64,000 nucleotides of DNA, from contig JAKZAN010000004.1 of NCBI GenBank assembly GCA_023053545.1, positions 3,286,001 to 3,350,000 on the forward strand, read 5' to 3'. Of this stretch, positions 1 to 10,942 are shown one piece after another; position 1 is the stretch's first letter, and each line of letters starts with the position of its first letter. Below the pieces are notes generated by a model. The model did not search any database. It was not told where the DNA came from and saw nothing but the letters and a program-made list of their open reading frames with translations. Position numbers and translations under genes: made by a program. This DNA is from Lepidurus packardi. Taxonomy: Eukaryota > Arthropoda > Branchiopoda > Notostraca > Triopsidae.

Positions 1-699
1 TAACCTAATTTTGTAGGACAAACTTAAGTTCAAAACCTGCTTTAATTTTGTGTCACAGCCGATTGACGAGGTTGTGGTCACAGTATGAAGGTTTACACAG
101 TATAAACCTTTATACTCTGGTTGTGGGCATTGAAGACAAATCTTAGGTTCATTACGCAACCTGAGTACATAGCCGCTTCATTCCTTCTTTCTGAACACAG
201 TACAGCTTGAAGCGAAAAAAGGGAAAACAGATGCCCATAATTACAAAATAAAATACCTACATTAAAACATAGTGGTTCGTGGCATTTCAGTACTACTTCA
301 GTACCATACATTTGACTATTACGAAAGACGGGTCTTTAAGTAACTATAGTAGTTACATATCGTTACCCAGGTAAGTGTGTAGTACGAAACCTTGTTGTTA
401 TTTAGATTCGAAGTGTGTAGAAAGCTTTTGAATATAATTATTAAATTTTAAACGAAAAAGGACATACATAATTATGTGACGACATTCTGCATTGTTTAGT
501 TATTACGTCACTCATCGTAAAAAATATACGTCGAAATGTGGAACATCTGCGGAAAAGTAAAACGGGTAACATGCCTTTCTTTCGATGAGCTACGTGGCTA
601 CTGACTAGTGAGAAGTCATCCGATGAGCACGGAGCAGTACAGTTTACCCTGTTCTTAAAGAAATTATCGTTAAAAAACTAGGTTAAAAGAGTACCAATA
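1..699. other. Upstream flank of first P450, no gene seen
   Basis: I see no exon, transposon end or RNA gene here. The stretch is AT-rich with short open frames that lack protein-like composition. Its last part should hold the promoter and 5' UTR of the P450 gene starting at 700. Unlike copies 2 and 3, whose upstream flanks are clearly related to each other, this flank does not visibly match theirs. Confidence 0.5.
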
Positions 700-3152
700 A
701 TGAATTTAGTGCTGTACGACTGGAATTCTTCCTTAACATGGCTCTTGGCCAGTGTTGGACTCTTAACTTTATTTTATAGGTAAAAAAATGAGTTTTTAAA
801 CAATTAAATATCCATGTTTTCGGATATAGGTACATAACTTCGGGTTACGATTATTTTACAAAGCAAAACATTGGAGGGCCTAAGCCACGCCTCCTAGTGG
901 GCAATTTGTGGGGGTTATGGAAAATGGTATCGAACATTAATTTCCTTATAAAATATTCCAATGAGTGGAAAAAAAATCCTACAATGTTCAAGATAGAAAA
1001 ATTTTTCTACCATAACATTTAACAAAATACGTAAAAAAATGTACAAAATAGAAACAAATTTCAAATTTGTTTTTAAAAAATTTTTAAAAATTTTCAAGAA
1101 TGTAATTTTTTTTTTTTACAAATGTCAAAACTTTACAAATTTTTAAAACTATAAACTTGTTGAAAATATTTCAAAATTTCCGAAAGTGTATTTTTTTAAA
1201 TTCTACAAAAGGATATCCCAGAGCATGATATGCAATTGGTAAAGAAATACGGGAAAGTAATCGGCACATTTGATGGATTCAATCCCAATTTGTTCATTGT
1301 TGATCCTGAGCTGATTAAGCAAGTGTTCATTAAGGATTCTGACAACTTCATTAACAGACGCGTAAGTGTTCCCTTGACTACATCTCTGGATTTCCGCTCT
1401 TTAAAGAAAATAATAGCTCAAGTTTAATTGCATAGGATTTCTATATAGAAGACAAATATCTGCGAATGTTCGTGAACCTTATGAAAGACCAGGAATGGAG
1501 AGACGTTCGCTCAGCCGTGAGTCCAACGTTCACCTCTGTCAAAATTAAAAAAGTGATATTTTCACTTTTTCATTATTTATTTTGTTTTAAATAAATGTGA
1601 TTTCGTAGATGACGACACTAATTAATAAATGCACTATCCAATTTGTGGATAGATTTCGCGAAGTAGCGAAAAAGAAAGGAAAACTGGACTCCAAAGAGTT
1701 GAGCTAAATCTGAAATGGTTAACTTTCGATTTCAAGTTGCTAAAAATTAGTAATTTTTAGAGAGTTTAGCCAGCTGACTATGGATATTATTGCAACGTGC
1801 GCCTTTGGAATGAAGATTCACAGTTTAAGCGATAAAGACAACCCGTTCATGAGTAAAGCTCGTTTGGTTGTCGATCCGGCGATCAATCGCTCACCCGCAT
1901 TAATTATACCCTGTAAGGTAAAAAACACACAAACAAAAAAGCGAGTTGAATTTCTTTTTACCTGCAGTTATATTTCCGAAGCTTTCCGCTAAACTTAGTC
2001 AAGTCTTATATCCTATCACGATTTTCGACTTCTTTATTCAAGTGGCCAAAGACGCATTGCACGAGCGAAAGATCAGCGGAAAAGTAGCAACTCATCACAG
2101 CAGAATTTATTTAAAATTAACATAAAATCTCACCTACCTAGAAATATGATGACTTTATCGATTTAGTGGTCGAGACCATAGCGGAAGTTTCTAAAGACAA
2201 CTCTTCCAATGGAGGACGAGTTTGGAACCCGGAAGAAATGGAAGAAATCGCTGTAGCTCAAGTAGGAATTACAAAATCCCAAATCGCCAAGAATGAACTA
2301 AGCTTCTTTAAATTTTCAGTCAGTTTTGTTCTTATTAGCTGGATACGATACCACAGCTACGACTCTCAACAACTCAATGTATTATTTAGCCAAAAATCCA
2401 GACATTCAAGAAAAACTGTACAACGACATCCAGGAGCAATTTGAGACCCATGTAAGTATACTGCAGATTTTAGGTTTGAAGATGATCCTAACTTAAGATT
2501 GGATGTCTTAGGGTGAAATCACTCACGAGTTTGTACAAAACGTTCCATATGCAGATCATTTTATCCACGAAGTCCTTCGACTGCATCCGCCAGTAATTCG
2601 GTGCGTAATTCTAAATTAATTCCTAATAAACTAAATTTCTTGAATTAGATTGGAGCGCATGTGTAACAAAGATACGCAATACGGAGACATTTTTATTAAG
2701 GAAGGTTGCATGATAACGCTTCCCGTGTACGCTCTTCATCACAGTGCGGAACATTACCCGGATCCTGAACGGTTTGATCCAAACAGGTATGAAACCTCTC
2801 CCAATTTACAAAACTGCTAAAAATTGTGAATTACTTGTTCTCAAAGGTGGACAACTGAAGCTAGAGCTACCAGGTCGCCTTATGTTTACGCTCCTTTTGG
2901 CTTAGGCCCTCGTATTTGCGTAGGCATGAGATTTGCATTAGAAGAACTAAAAATGGTACTTTGTATCATGGTCAAGGAGTTTCGTTTCTATCCAGTAGAT
3001 GACACACCTGTAAGTTTTGTTTCGAGGAGATTATCCAAATGAAGGAAGCATGAAACTATAGTACTGTATTTTAGGAAAAAATTAAAGTCAAAACTGGGTT
3101 CCTGTTTTTGACTCAAGCAACAAACATGAGTGTAGGCATTGAAGAAAGATAG
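700..3152 (+). CDS. Cytochrome P450, CYP3 clan, copy 1 (13 exons)
   Basis: Membrane-anchored microsomal monooxygenase, probably acting on xenobiotics or endogenous lipids; the substrate cannot be read from sequence. Exons: 700-779, 830-926, 1212-1361, 1436-1552, 1609-1697, 1761-1912, 1968-2083, 2142-2261, 2320-2451, 2512-2600, 2649-2786, 2847-3009, 3075-3152, giving 506 aa, the usual P450 length. It opens with a hydrophobic anchor (WLLASVGLLTLFY) and a proline hinge (GGPKPR). The I-helix reads AGYDTT in exon 9, the ExxR motif is EVLR in exon 10, PERF is in exon 11, and the haem loop is FGLGPRICVG in exon 12. Two donors are weak: GTGATA after exon 4 and GTTGAG after exon 5. Clan assignment rests on overall pattern and is inferred. 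Copies 2 and 3 follow in tandem with the same exon boundaries. Confidence 0.93.
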
Positions 3153-3470
3153 AACAAGATAGCAAGTAGCACTTTTCCATAACAACTCTTGCTACTTTCC
3201 GTCGGTGCACCTTACTGTGAAGATTTTGTAGCTTTACTTTCGGAAAATAGTGCGGCTTAAGTGATCTAATAATGAAATTTAAGCCCAATACTAATACAAG
3301 TGCATTTTAAAGCCTCATTTAAAGTAGTTAACCATTTCATCCGAATATGTCTGTTAAAACTATTCGAAAGTTTAACAATCAAATTTGCTATATATTTGAA
3401 TGTGACTTTTAAAACTCTAATGGTACAAATGAGCGTAATGGTACAAATTCTAATGGTAGAAATGAGCGTA
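3153..3470 (+). repeat. P450 3' flank, duplicated at 10447-10690
   Basis: From about 3250 this flank aligns with 10447-10690, which lies upstream of P450 copy 3 and downstream of copy 2. Shared blocks include aaatttaagccc, aatacaagtgcatt and aatgtgacttttaaaa. The similarity shows that the spacer was duplicated together with the genes. It ends where the Tigger-like transposon begins. Confidence 0.75.
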
Positions 3471-3479
3471 ATACACAAA

Positions 3480-5164
3480 GAATCCCCGTCTCCCTCTCAG
3501 GCGTTTAGCCAATGGGAAGGGGTTGTAGAGCCTTAGAAACAACCCCGACTTCCAAGTTCATTTTTTTTTTGTCTTCCTCACCCCAACAGTTTGCGGGCAG
3601 TCAAAACATTTCATTTTTATGTTACAGTCTGTTCTTGAACTCAGAGACGTGTGTCCGACTTGGTGAACTCCCTCTTTAGTGAAAAAAAATCGTAAATTTA
3701 GAAGTGTATCTTCCTTATCGGTGCAATGGCAGAAAACTTGGGGCGTAAACAAAGCGCTATTTCGCTTAAAGTGAAAATGGAGCTGCTTAAGGCAGTAGAC
3801 GAAAAACACAATCGAAAACTGACATCTGTAGAAAGTTCGGAATCCCTAACTCTACGTTGTCAACAATTAAAGAACAGAGTCCAAATTACAACACTGTTTG
3901 AGCGCAGTACCTTCGCGCCAGAAAGGGAACGAATGAGATTGGCCAAATAGGAAGATTTTGAGGCTGCATTGCTTGTTTGGTTCAAACAAGCAATGCAGCC
4001 TCAAAAGTGTTTGCCTCGCAAATGGAAATTGATTTTTTGCGAGTCCAGGCTGGTCGGAACGCTTCAAGAAAAGAAACAGCATAACTTTTAAACATGTTTG
4101 CGATGAAGCTAATAAAGTTTCACCGAGTATGACATCGGATTGGCTGCAGTCTACATTGCCTTCCGTGCTTGAAGAATATGGCGAGAGATATGTCCGTAAC
4201 GCCGATGAAAGTGGCTTTTTCTATCGCTGCTTACCCGAAAAAACTCTTATCGCTTAAAGGGCAACAGTGTTTAGGGAGCAAAAAGTCAAAAGAGAGGATA
4301 ACTGTGATGCTCGCATGCAATTCGGACGGCTCCGAAAAGCTGCCCTTATTCGTTATTGGGGAAAAGTATAAAACCGCGATGTTTTAAAGATGTAAAAACA
4401 TTACCGGTCAAATATACGGCGAACAAAAAAGTGTGGATGGTGTCCACTATGTTCACCGATTGGCTTTTAAACTTAGACAAGCGTTTCTTGTGCAAAAAGC
4501 GTCAAGTTGCTATCATCATTGATAATTGTCCAGCTCACCCTAATGTTAAATTAAAAGCTATAAAGCTTATATTCTTGCCTTCAAACACCACAAGCATTCT
4601 AAAGCCTTGTGATCATGGCATAATACAAAATTTGAAATTACTATTGAAAGCAATTACTTAGGAAATATTTGATCGCCATTGAAGCAAAGGAGGATTTTTC
4701 CATCAACATATTGGATGCGTTGCATATGTTGCGCAAATCGTGGAATTTTGTTACACTAGAAACATTCAAAAATTGTTTTCGTCATGCGGGATTTTCCAAC
4801 AAGACAGATTCAATACCAACTCAAGAGTCAATAGGTTACGAAGCTGAACCGACATTTAGTGAAATATTTGGGCGTGTTTCAAATTGTATACAATGTAAAG
4901 TATCATTGGATGAATTTGTTGCAGTTGATGACAATGTATGTACAGAGCCAATTTTGACAGAACGAAATTTTGGATGTCGTATAGGCTTCAAAAGTGATCG
5001 CACTGGTGAAAATAGTGATGATGATATAGACAATGATGTCGATTTTCCAGTTCCTGCTCCCACTGCACCAGAAATGCGAAAATGTATGAACAGTATAGAT
5101 ATTTGGAAATAAAATAATTGATAAAATAATGTCTCTTTGATTTCATGTTAAGCAGTTTTCACTG
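3480..5164 (+). mobile_element. Degraded pogo/Tigger-like DNA transposon with broken transposase
   Basis: Tc1/mariner-superfamily element of the Tigger/jerky type. Transposase pieces in several + frames follow in order. An N-terminal CENP-B-like helix-turn-helix starts near 3726 (ISLKVKMELLKAVDEK). The first catalytic Asp is near 4200 (NADESGFFYR), the second near 4530 (IIDNCPAHP) and the third near 4610 (KPCDHGIIQNLK). All three acidic residues remain, but frame changes and stops split the frame at several points, so it is dead. The right end is the inverted repeat gttaagcagttttcactg at 5147-5164 followed by TA, the target site of this superfamily. The left end near 3480 is too decayed to fix. 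A short relative lies at about 54876-55259. It inserted into the spacer between P450 copies 1 and 2. Confidence 0.85.
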
Positions 5165-5331
5165 TATTTTAAAAAAGTGGGAAGCGGGTCTCCTAAAGTT
5201 GAGGTTGGCCTCGATATATGTGAATGTTGCGTCAAGGTGAGTTATGCCCTTGGGAAGAAAGGAGTCTTCTGGTGGACACAGACGAGTGTAGTTCACTTTC
5301 TTCAAGTCACGTTCAAACTTGTGTGTCAACA
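5165..5331 (+). promoter_or_regulatory. 5' flank and UTR of P450 copy 2
   Basis: This stretch aligns with about 10760-10942 upstream of copy 3. Shared blocks include gggaagaa, ggagtcttc and gacgagtgtagtt. The two copies therefore inherited the same proximal promoter and 5' UTR. No TATA box or initiator can be assigned with confidence. Confidence 0.5.
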
Positions 5332-7951
5332 ATGAATTTAGCGTTGAATGACTGGAATTCGCCTACTACATGGCTCGTGGGTAGTGTGGCCCTTTTAACT
5401 TTGCTTTATATGTAGGCTAAACCTATTCAATTTGTCTTAGTGTATTTCCTAACCTCCCCTGTTAAATTTGTCGGTTAGGTACGTGACATCGGATTATGAA
5501 TACTTCAGCAAGCAGAACATTCGGGGTCCTAAGCCACTCCCCGTAATAGGTAATTTATGGGGAGTATGGAAAAAGGTAAATTGCAATACCGCGCGAAGTT
5601 TTCCATTAGCTATATTTCAAAGTAACTAAAGACAGTGGATCGATTAACTTTATGGCATACACTACTGAAACAATTATACTTTCATTTTCGGAGTTAAAAA
5701 ATATGAAAAATATTGAAAATATCTATTAGGGTCTTTTTTAGAAAGTTTATATTATTATATGAATAATTTGCTAATAATAATTTGACAATTCATCTAAATA
5801 AACTCGTAATTAAGAACAGTTCAGAAAAGATCATTAAATTTTTCAGATACAATTTTGATTTCAGATACTTTCTCTTTAAGAGAGGAAAGCATTCCTTATG
5901 AGACGGAAAGAATGAGGAAACTTTTTACTTCGGAAGCGCTTCAAAAACCTTTCTTTTTAATACAGGACATGCAAGAGCACGATATGGGACTGGTCAAGAA
6001 ATATGGCAAACTGTTCGGTAGTTTTGATGGTTTTATACCCAATTTATTTATTTCGGATCCCGAGTTGATTAAGCAAGTCTTTATTAAAGATTTCGAGAGC
6101 TTTATCAACCGACGCGTAAGAAATTTTTAAAATCAAAATATCAAAACACTTCGTTAGCAAATTTCATTAATGCAAATAGGATTTTTTTAACGACGACAAA
6201 TATCTCCGAATGTTCATGAGTCTTATGAAAGACCAAGAATGGAAAGATGTTCGCTCTTCTGTGAGCCCAACGTTCACCTCGGGCAAAATCAAGCGAGTAA
6301 GAAACAGTCATACATTAATTTTCACTTTATTTTTCTCTTAAAAATTTTCTCTTAATAATAGATGTCGAAGCTAATTAATAAGTGCGCTCTTCAATTTGTG
6401 GAAAAATTCCGCGTGGTGGCTAAAACCAAAGGAAAACTTAACGCCAAACAGTAAAATTCGATTTGCTTTTATTTGAAAGGCTAAATTTGATCGACAGGGA
6501 GTTCAGCAACTTAACAATGGATATCATTGCTACTTGCGGATTTGGCATGAAAATCCAAAGTTTGGGCGATAAAGACGATCCTTTTATGAGTCGAGCTCGC
6601 GTACTATTCGATCCGCCAATAAATCGCACGCCTTTAGTCCTCATACCTTGTAAGACAATAAAAAATTAGTTGCAATGAATAATAAAGATATTTTACTATT
6701 TCTTAAATTTAGTTGTATTTCCTCGCTTAGCCGCAATGCTTAGCAATACCTTCTTATCCCTCAAAATGTTCAACTTCTTTTTCGATATTGTCAATAACGT
6801 CATACAGGAGCGCAAGAAAATCGGAGAAGTAACTAACTAAACCTATGCACTCCTATCAATTAAATCCAACTATTTTCTTAAGAAATACGACGATTTTATT
6901 GACCTAATGCTCGAATCCGTGGAGGAAGTATCAAAAGCCAATTCCTCCAACGGAGGACGAGTTTGGAACCAGGACGAGATAGAAGAAATTATCGTAGCTC
7001 AAGTAAAGAATTATAAATTAGTGATGGTAAAACCAATTAGTGGTAACTTTCGCCTCTTCAGTCAGTTTTGTTCCTATTGGCCGGATATGATACCACGGCA
7101 ACCACACTTAATAACTGCATCTTCTTTTTGGCAAAAAATCCGGATTTACAAGAGAAGCTTTACAACGACATACAAGAACAGCTTGAAACCTTCGTAATTT
7201 TAAATTATTTTGAATTTCGACCTTATCTTAATTGACTTCACGTAAAACTTGTATGTTTAAGGGAGAAGTCACTCATGAGTGTATACAAAATCTTCCGTAC
7301 GCAGATAATTTCATTAATGAAGTATTGCGTATTGCTCCACCAGTTATGCGGTACGTTATACGATGATAATTTATAGAATTTAATAGAAAAATTAACAATC
7401 TGTACATTGACGGATATTATAGTTTGGAACGCTTATGCAACAAGGACACCCAATACGGAGATATTTTTATCAGGAAAGGTACTATTGTATCCGCACCCAT
7501 GTACACCATTCACCACAGTGCAGAGCATTACCCTGATCCTGAACGTTTCGATCCAGACAGGTACACTCTTTTTCTCGAACCACTATAAGAAACCCGGTAA
7601 TATTGCGAAATGTCATGTTCTACTAGGTGGACAAACGATGCTAAAGCTGCCAGATCACCTTATGTTTTCGCTCCTTTTGGCTTAGGGCCTCGCAATTGTG
7701 TTGGAATGCGATTTGCCATTGAAGAACTCAAAATGGTACTCTGCATCATGGTTAAGGAATTCCGCTTCTTCGAAGTGGACGAAACACCCGTAAGTTTACT
7801 CTGAAACTTAATAATAAAATTGTATTTGCATTCAGTACTTAATTCAACCTTAACATTTTATACAATATAGGAAAAGTTGAAAATTAAACCCGGTTTCAAT
7901 TTCCTGACTCAACCAACGAATATCGTTGTGGGCATCGAAGAAAGAGCTTAA
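5332..7951 (+). CDS. Cytochrome P450, CYP3 clan, copy 2 (13 exons)
   Basis: Intact tandem paralogue of the gene at 700, encoding a 507-aa microsomal monooxygenase. Exons: 5332-5411, 5479-5575, 5966-6115, 6180-6296, 6362-6450, 6498-6649, 6713-6828, 6883-7002, 7062-7193, 7262-7350, 7423-7560, 7627-7789, 7871-7951. Every internal exon has the same length as in copy 1. Motifs: hinge RGPKPLPVIGN, I-helix AGYDTT in exon 9, EVLR in exon 10, DPERFDPDRW across exons 11-12, and haem loop FGLGPRNCVG. The region after ExxR reads RIAPP where the others have RLHPP, and residues around the I-helix (NNCIFFLAKNPD) differ from copies 1 and 3. These changes may alter substrate range, which is inference. Confidence 0.94.
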
Positions 7952-8305
7952 TAGTTTCGGTAAACGTTTTACTAGGTTTATAATAATACTTAGTATCTTA
8001 GAGACACATAAATTTACTTGTAACGAGCTTAATAATACAGGACGCAACAAGAATATTCCTTTGATCTAACGTCTTTGTAGGATAATTGGTAAAAAGAAAA
8101 ATTCAGTTGGAATTGCTTGAAAACACTGTTTCTTCAACCCAAACGTAATCTGTAAACTCTACATGTTTGCGATTTTTGCGTAGTGGAAAAGAGCCCACTT
8201 GTTTTTCTACTACCTTTTCTTTCTTATCAACTGTTCTTATAATGTGTTCTACAAGAGCATACGAGCTCCACTTCTACGTGTATACCGTTGAATTTGGGCC
8301 AAACT
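7952..8305 (+). other. P450 copy 2 proximal 3' flank
   Basis: Non-coding flank between the stop of copy 2 and the BEL/Pao insertion, ending in the target sequence tacac at 8306-8310. The continuation of the spacer resumes on the far side of the element at 10421. No gene is seen. Confidence 0.5.
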
Positions 8306-8310
8306 TACAC

Positions 8311-10420
8311 TGTTCTGGAAAGAACCAAGAAAGGAAGAGTGATAAGAAGATGAAAATTGGTGGAATGGACCATTATGGCTAAGTAATGATGAAGCATATT
8401 GGCCAAAAAAGGAAAATTTTGTAACGTTACAAGAATTGGAAATAGAAAAGGAAGCTCGATGTCTATCAGCTATCAGTAAAATCGAAGAAAGGATAATCGA
8501 CGTACACAAATTTAGTTCGTACTCGAAACTAGTACGTTTCGTCGTAAAGCTTTTTCGCATTAAGGACATCTGGTGTAACAAAACGAAGTACACCGGACCG
8601 CTAGAAGCTGAGGAGTTCGAAAACGCAAGAACATTCCTTATTAAACAAGAACAGCTATTATCGTTTCAAGAAGACATTAGGAGATTCAAGGAAGGTAAAG
8701 AACCAAAAAGTGATTCCCGGTTAAAAAGTTTCACGTCGTTCTTGGATAATAAGGGAATTCTAAGAACTGGAGGAAGAATAGAAGAAGCAGACGTACCGTA
8801 TGGTACAAAACATCCTAACCTACTTCCAAAAAGTCATTTTTCAACGTTGATTGCACGTTACTATCACGTAACGAAATTGCACGCTGGTGTAAATGAAATA
8901 CTCAGCGCCTTACGGGAAGAATTCTGGATTCTTCAAGGGAGACAATTGATCAAAAGGTTAGTAAAGTCATACATTATATGCAGACGAAATTTGTCACAAC
9001 CTTACCAGCAGAAAATGGCTCCTTTACCCATGGACCGTTTGAGAAGAGCTTTTCCGTTTGAAAAGGTTGGTTTGGATTTTGCAGGACCATTATTTGTATC
9101 CCAAAATGATAGAAAACAAGAAAAGGGATACATATGCATTTTTACCTGCACAGTTGTTCGAGCCGTCCATCTGGAACTTTGTTCCTCAATGGACACGGAA
9201 TCATTTTGGATGGCGTTCAAACGTTTCATAGCCGTAAGAGGAAGGTGTACAGTTATCTATTCTGATAACGCACGTACATTTAAGAGAGCGAATAAGGAGC
9301 TTCAAGAACTTTGGAAAGAACTCCAGAAGCTTCAAGAGAAAGAAGAGTTCCGAACGTACTTGGGTTTGCAGAAAATCCATTGGAAATTTATAGTTGAGCG
9401 AGCCCCATGGTGGGGAGGAATGTATGAACGACTAGTACGGAGTGTGAAAGTCCCTTTGCGCAAAACTCTCGGAAAATCTAGCCTAAATTGGAAACAATTG
9501 AACACCGCCTTAAAAGAAGTTGAGGCGATGATAAACTCGAGACCACTCACGTACTTAAGAGACGACCCTAATGAACCCGAAGTTATTACAACAGCACACT
9601 TCCTAATAGGTCACTCTATGGATGGACTGCCGGAAGAACAAACCCTCACTCACACAGAAATTAACGAAAGTAAGGCAGCAAAGATCTCAAGAATGTTGAA
9701 GCACAGACAACAATTGATCGACATATTATGGGTCAAGTGGAGTAAAGAGTATCTTGTGGAACTTAATAACACGAAGAAATGGCGTAAAACTGCTAAAGAA
9801 ATTAAAATAGGAGACGTAGTTCTCGTAATGGATAAGAACAAAACACGACAGTTGTGGAAGACTGGGATTATAAACGCAGTATTCATAGGACGAGATGGAA
9901 AGATAAGAGCAGCGGAAGTACGAACGACTTCGGGAAATCTACGCAGAGCTGTTCAATGCCTTTGCCCTCTCGAAATGAATGTGGATGACGAAAACCTAGT
10001 ACCTGAATTAGACGAAAACGGATCTAATTCGCAAGAGGAAATTATAGAAGTACAAGAAGATCCGGAAATACTCGCCGATCGAGAAGACATGAGAGAAAGT
10101 GAGGATTTTACGATTCCTCACGGTGGGGAGTGTGTTCTGGAAAGAACCAAGAAAGGAAGAGTGATAAGAAGACCCATTAGATATAGATGCTAATGTAGAT
10201 TGTTTTACCCTATTTCATATGAATGTTTGAAATTCCCGCGATACGTTCCATATGTTAAAGGCATAAAAAGGCAGAATTCTTGGAACTGGGTCGGACGGGG
10301 TACGGTCGTTGTCACTCGTAGAAGTTACTGTTTGTTCCCTCTCAAAATAATTGTGCAAAATATATACGGAAATAAATTGCTATATTCACATTCGTGATTA
10401 CAATCCTGTTATCCAGAATA
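8311..10420 (+). mobile_element. BEL/Pao LTR-retrotransposon fossil
   Basis: Old LTR element of the BEL/Pao group. The ends begin tgttctgg and close ccagaata, a near-inverted pair, and are flanked by identical 5-bp target duplications (tacac at 8306-8310 and 10421-10425). A complete 3' LTR can be set at about 10133-10420; it holds a TATA-like stretch and an AATAAA-like signal. About 40 bp at the left end is identical to the start of that LTR. The internal part keeps only the end of pol: a zinc-binding segment, the integrase core (VGLDFAGPLF, YSDNART, ERAPWWGGMYERLVRS) and the C-terminal domain. Gag, protease and reverse transcriptase are absent, so the copy is broken. The matching ends and clean target duplication suggest a fairly recent insertion. 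Confidence 0.88.
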
Positions 10421-10425
10421 TACAC

Positions 10426-10942
10426 CATATATTGAAAAGATTTAAAAAGCGATCGAATAACAAAATTTAAGCCCATTACCAATACAAGTGCATTCTAAAG
10501 TCTCATTTCAAATAGCTTGGTACCTAATACTGTAAACAGTTCATCCAAATGTATCTGTTAGAACTATTAGAAAGTTTAGCAATCAAATTTGCAGTATTGG
10601 TGAAGATACAATTCCTTTGAAATGTGACTTTTAAAATTACAATCGTAAAAATATGAGTGTAATGTAATGAAGAGTACGTTAGAATACAATAAATCTTATA
10701 TTCTCTACGTTATTTAATTCTGTTTTTGTTTTTTACCCCAAGATAACAAGTGTAACTTAAAAAGCGTGACGCGCCTCTTGGTACTATCTTCTATGATGTA
10801 AACTTGACGTTGACCCCGAAACACGTAAACGCTGCGTCGTGGTGAGCTTTACCGTTGGGAAGAAGGGAGTCTTCCGGTGGACATAGACGAGTGTAGTTTA
10901 ACATTCTCCGTACCTCGTTCAAGCCTTGTGCGTGCGTCAAGA
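10426..10942 (+). promoter_or_regulatory. Duplicated P450 spacer and 5' flank of copy 3
   Basis: The first part (10447-10690) matches the 3' flank of P450 copy 1 and so is the displaced 3' flank of copy 2. The last part (about 10760-10942) matches the 5' flank of copy 2. Together they show a spacer of roughly half a kilobase between copies before the mobile elements arrived. Confidence 0.7.
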
